NCBI GenBank assembly: GCA_964454745.1
Contig: CAYVUI010000156.1
Coordinates: 1 to 7,822, forward strand
Direction: 5' to 3'
Source: CAYVUI01 sp964454745
Lineage (GTDB): Bacteria > Planctomycetota > Phycisphaerae > Sedimentisphaerales > Anaerohalosphaeraceae
Length of the DNA stretch: 7,822 bases
Below the pieces are notes generated by a model. It was not told the DNA's origin. It ran no database searches and saw only the letters and a program-made list of their open reading frames with translations. This document shows, piece by piece, positions 5,244-7,822 of the stretch. The first letter of the stretch is position 1, and each line of letters starts with the position of its first letter. A program made the translations under genes and the position numbers.

Positions 5244-7652
5244 TTAGTATTCTCTAATGAGTGAAATCCATAAATCAAAATATTTTTTGAAGGTTCCGGC
5301 GGTAATATCAGCATTATGACTTGGGATAGGATTTACTGTTAAAGGCAGTTCTAATTTCCTGCCGTCCGCAGCGTGAAAGGTCTTGCCAAAATTGTCGGAA
5401 TAGGCATAAATCGGGCCGCTTGTCATTTCCCCATCTTCGCCGACACCCAGTATAGGCATTTCGAGGTGCATTCGGCCGGACAGATCGAAACTTACACCCC
5501 TGACATGCCCGGACCATGCACGGCAGAAATTATATGCTCCCGGCTGCCATGCGGAAACCAACCCGTCGCCCGGGCCATAATACGGAATCGTATCTCCAAG
5601 CGACGCAACCCACCGGGGGTTCTCGCGCTGTGCACGCTCGAGCATATTAGAGGCGCTTCCGCTTATCTGTGTCCAGCGTCGGCTGCTTTCATCATAGTGG
5701 AGCATTGCCCATGTCCAGACCTGCCCCCGCCCATAGAGGAAAAGTCTTCCTTCTCGGCTGCGGGCAAAATTCATATAGTTCATCCAACCGGTCACGCTTC
5801 GAGGGTTGTTCTTCTGCCCGGCAAACTCAAAATCGTCGATATCGCCTGGCCTGCCTGAAACCCAGTACATGATTTGCGGCCTGCTCTCACCTTCGGAAAT
5901 GCCAAGCCTCTCCCAGCTTCCGGGGATGTAATTTTCCTGGTTCGGAGAGTTATGCTGACCACCGAGCAAGTGAATGTAACCGGAGTTATCGAGTACTATC
6001 GCCCAGCCGTCCATTTTTTCATCACGAGCGTCGAAGATAAACCAGTCGCCTTCGAGAAAGGCCTCTTTCCGCCTGCCCGAGGGGGATATTTTCACTATTT
6101 TCACCCTCGACCATTTTCCTTCTGGATCCGGGCGGTCATTGGTTCTGTCTTCCAGCTCTTTTTCAAACTCATTCAATACTTCTGCATATGAAACCCTCTC
6201 CACGACCGTGGTGTAAGTAAACCCATCGCGTGTATCAATCTGGTTGTAGGCGTTATAATGGGCGTCGGCAAACGGCAGGCCCTTGCTGAGATATTTATTA
6301 TAGTATTCCTCATTCAGGGGCAGATAATGGCAAATCTCGTCAAGTTGAGCGGCTCTCTGGGAAGAGCCCCAGCCTTCGAGCCTCGGCAGCGGCGGCAAAG
6401 AAGCCATATATTTTTTAAACACCTCTAAAGCCTCCAGCCCTGAACCGCGTTTTACAAGTACCCGGCATTTACGCAGGTACATCCCGGAAGTATCAAGTGA
6501 ATCGAATAAAGGTTTCACGAAAGTCTCGGTAAGCATTTCCAGTGCCCTGTCATCTTTTGTGCCTATATCCAATAAAGCCCTTATCGCCGCGTTTCTCAAG
6601 AATTCTTCAACCTTTGGTAAATGGGAGCCGTCTTCATCTATCTTTTTCAAAATTTCGATCAGCACGGGCAGAGCTCCTGAGGCTTGGGATCCTTTTTCTG
6701 CGAGTTTCAGGGCGGCTTGCCCGCGGCTGAATTCGTCGAGATTTTCATCCTTCACTCTCGAAGTAAGTTCGTCAACGCTGTAAGTTATATCCTGCTCTTT
6801 CGCTTTATGTTCAACACTAGCAGGTTCTGCATCCGGCCGGGTCAAATCGCATAACGCCTCAACCTCACTGTTATCCAGAGCCCTGTCGAAGAAAACGATA
6901 TGCCTTAATGACCCGTCAAGCGATATCGTCCCGCCAAGGTTAAATGTGCCCCATCTTCCGCCGCCTAAAACCAGCGGAGTCTCGGCGGGTTTGTATGGAA
7001 CATTCTCCCGGGCGCACACATGTTTGCCGTTAATATAAATACTGCCCGTTCCGGTTTTGTCGTAAGTGTAAAAAAGGTGCTGCCATTTTCCGGACGCTAT
7101 ACCCGTTTTTTCTTTCACCGAACCCACAGCATCTGCTTTTTGACCGCTGACAACCTCGACCGTGGACAACCCGTTATCGCCGGGAAGACCAAAGCGAAGC
7201 ATAGCACCGTCCGTATCAAGCCTGTCGCCCCAAATCGCCCATTTAAGTTTTGAATTGGACTGCTCCTTAAAAGGCTGGCCTATAAGAAGCGCTCCAAAGA
7301 GGTAATTTTTATCCCGGTCTGTCGGAATTCTGCGGTCAAGCGCACTGTAAACCCACCCGCCCATCGAAAATGATTTTGAGCCGTATTCTTTTTTGAACGG
7401 CATCTGCACCCACTGGTAAGTGTTGCAGTCAAAATCGAGGAAACCTTCATGCCACGGCACCGAATAAATTCTGCCGTGATTTTTCCCTCCAGAACGGTCA
7501 CGCAATACTTTACCTGAACCTTCATCAGCCGGCCAGTACCCAACCGGTTCAAGCTTAAGCACCTCTTTATAGACATCAGTTGAAGCAGAGGCAAATAGCA
7601 ATGACTGTAGAACAACAAAACAAATTAGTAATATAACTTTAAACTTCATCAT
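5244..7652 (-). CDS. Secreted LamG / HEAT-like / BNR_4-type protein, probably polysaccharide-related
   Basis: This 802-aa protein starts with a Sec signal peptide (MMKFKVILLICFVVLQSLLF, cleavage likely after the ASA near 24). Residues 35-268 form a LamG/concanavalin A-like jelly roll: PVGYWPADEGSG, then GKWQHLFYTYD, YINGK, and the usual final strand HIVFFDRALDNSEVEAL. About 285-380 is a helical HEAT-like stretch (RNAAIRALLDIGTKDDRALEML). About 515-800 resembles the BNR_4 beta-propeller family, with GWAIVLDNSGYIHLLGGQHN, YWVSGRPGDIDDF and an Asp-box-like SDNFGKTF at 752-759. Proteins of this build bind or process glycans outside the cytoplasm, but no catalytic residues can be named. A weak AGAAAG lies 6 bases before ATG 7652. 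The protein ends shortly after the Asp box, close to the island border, so the propeller may be truncated. It is probably co-transcribed with the partial gene 57 bases upstream. Confidence 0.9.
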   Translation of the reverse strand: MMKFKVILLICFVVLQSLLFASASTDVYKEVLKLEPVGYWPADEGSGKVLRDRSGGKNHGRIYSVPWHEGFLDFDCNTYQWVQMPFKKEYGSKSFSMGGWVYSALDRRIPTDRDKNYLFGALLIGQPFKEQSNSKLKWAIWGDRLDTDGAMLRFGLPGDNGLSTVEVVSGQKADAVGSVKEKTGIASGKWQHLFYTYDKTGTGSIYINGKHVCARENVPYKPAETPLVLGGGRWGTFNLGGTISLDGSLRHIVFFDRALDNSEVEALCDLTRPDAEPASVEHKAKEQDITYSVDELTSRVKDENLDEFSRGQAALKLAEKGSQASGALPVLIEILKKIDEDGSHLPKVEEFLRNAAIRALLDIGTKDDRALEMLTETFVKPLFDSLDTSGMYLRKCRVLVKRGSGLEALEVFKKYMASLPPLPRLEGWGSSQRAAQLDEICHYLPLNEEYYNKYLSKGLPFADAHYNAYNQIDTRDGFTYTTVVERVSYAEVLNEFEKELEDRTNDRPDPEGKWSRVKIVKISPSGRRKEAFLEGDWFIFDARDEKMDGWAIVLDNSGYIHLLGGQHNSPNQENYIPGSWERLGISEGESRPQIMYWVSGRPGDIDDFEFAGQKNNPRSVTGWMNYMNFARSREGRLFLYGRGQVWTWAMLHYDESSRRWTQISGSASNMLERAQRENPRWVASLGDTIPYYGPGDGLVSAWQPGAYNFCRAWSGHVRGVSFDLSGRMHLEMPILGVGEDGEMTSGPIYAYSDNFGKTFHAADGRKLELPLTVNPIPSHNADITAGTFKKYFDLWISLIREY

Positions 7653-7709
7653 ATTTTTCTTTCTAAGAGAATATTTTTATAATTTCTTTTTGTTACTGTT
7701 TTGTATTTA

Positions 7710-7822
7710 TCACTGTAAAGCCCAAACACGAAAGTTTTTATAGCAACCTATTGTTGGTGCCATCTGACGAAAACCGATTTTTCCGTCTTTGTGGGGCGGG
7801 CCGTAACGTTGCGGGTCGTCGT
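7710..7822 (-). CDS. C-terminal fragment of a DUF1961/LamG-type (carbohydrate-linked) protein
   Basis: One minus-strand frame enters from beyond the window and ends at TGA 7712-7710, giving 36 residues. It contains GKIGFRQMAPTIGCYKNFRV, which closely resembles the last strands of DUF1961 (YesU-like) and related jelly-roll proteins linked to glycan breakdown (G-x-IGFRQMAP then Y-x-NF-x-V). The other two minus frames are also open over part of this span but give no recognisable sequence. The stop lies 57 bases before the start of the secreted LamG/BNR gene on the same strand, so the two probably share a transcript. Confidence 0.65.
   Translation of the reverse strand, partial: DDPQRYGPPHKDGKIGFRQMAPTIGCYKNFRVWALQ

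Noticed and set aside
5373..5858. Plus-strand 161-codon reading frame inside the secreted-protein gene
   Set aside because: It is antisense to a clear domain-bearing gene with matching codon structure; it shows no signal of its own.
7781..7822. Possible third copy of the 53-bp repeat (TCCGTC, then GT and GG-rich DNA)
   Set aside because: Only the first six bases and scattered others agree. The stretch is better explained as minus-strand coding sequence for a DUF1961-like C-terminus.
1..7822. CRISPR array or retron-like element
   Set aside because: No regularly spaced repeat-spacer series and no Cas or reverse transcriptase motifs were found. The only tandem repeat is the 17-bp T-arm unit.

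Overview
The window looks like a stretch of bacterial chromosome in which a roughly 5 kb accessory segment sits between a tRNA-Asp gene and a cluster for polysaccharide-related secreted proteins. The organism is probably a member of the PVC group, and Planctomycetota (Phycisphaerae-like) is my best guess. The guess rests on two integrase-core (rve_3-type) transposase families that I associate with those genomes, and on a secreted LamG + HEAT-like + BNR architecture with a neighbour ending like a DUF1961/LamG-type protein. This is recognition from memory, not a database result.

Layout. Bases 1-53 are the 3' part of tRNA-Asp(GTC), followed by a clear intrinsic terminator (67-106). An imperfect 53-bp repeat (copy 1) lies at 140-192. 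From 2308 down to 276, on the minus strand, three visibly AT-rich, unrecognised genes overlap head to tail and form one operon with its own TATAAT -10 box. Two intact DDE integrase genes of different families follow, diverging from each other (minus 3586-2540, plus 3665-4741). A gene-poor 500-bp stretch comes next (4742-5243). It holds a good sigma70-like promoter, inverted repeats, copy 2 of the 53-bp repeat, and a degenerate second copy of the tRNA-Asp anticodon/T-arm region. The minus strand then carries an 802-residue secreted protein (7652-5244) and, running off the window end, the last 36 codons of a probable carbohydrate-linked gene.

How it fits together. An exact 38-bp piece of the tRNA-Asp gene (11-48) recurs at 5099-5136, so everything between can be read as an island bounded by tRNA-derived repeats. 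The 53-bp repeats lie just inside these, in the same orientation, and share GTNCG-type blocks at about one and two helical turns, as a protein-binding array would. No tyrosine or serine recombinase is visible; the only recombination enzymes are the two DDE proteins. The cargo is the three-gene operon, whose function is unknown. Its tight overlaps, atypical composition and position between mobile-element genes are what one expects of an accessory (possibly defence) cassette, but no catalytic motif proves this. The right-hand genes look like ordinary host polysaccharide-utilisation genes; the 802-residue protein ends close to the island border and may be shortened there.
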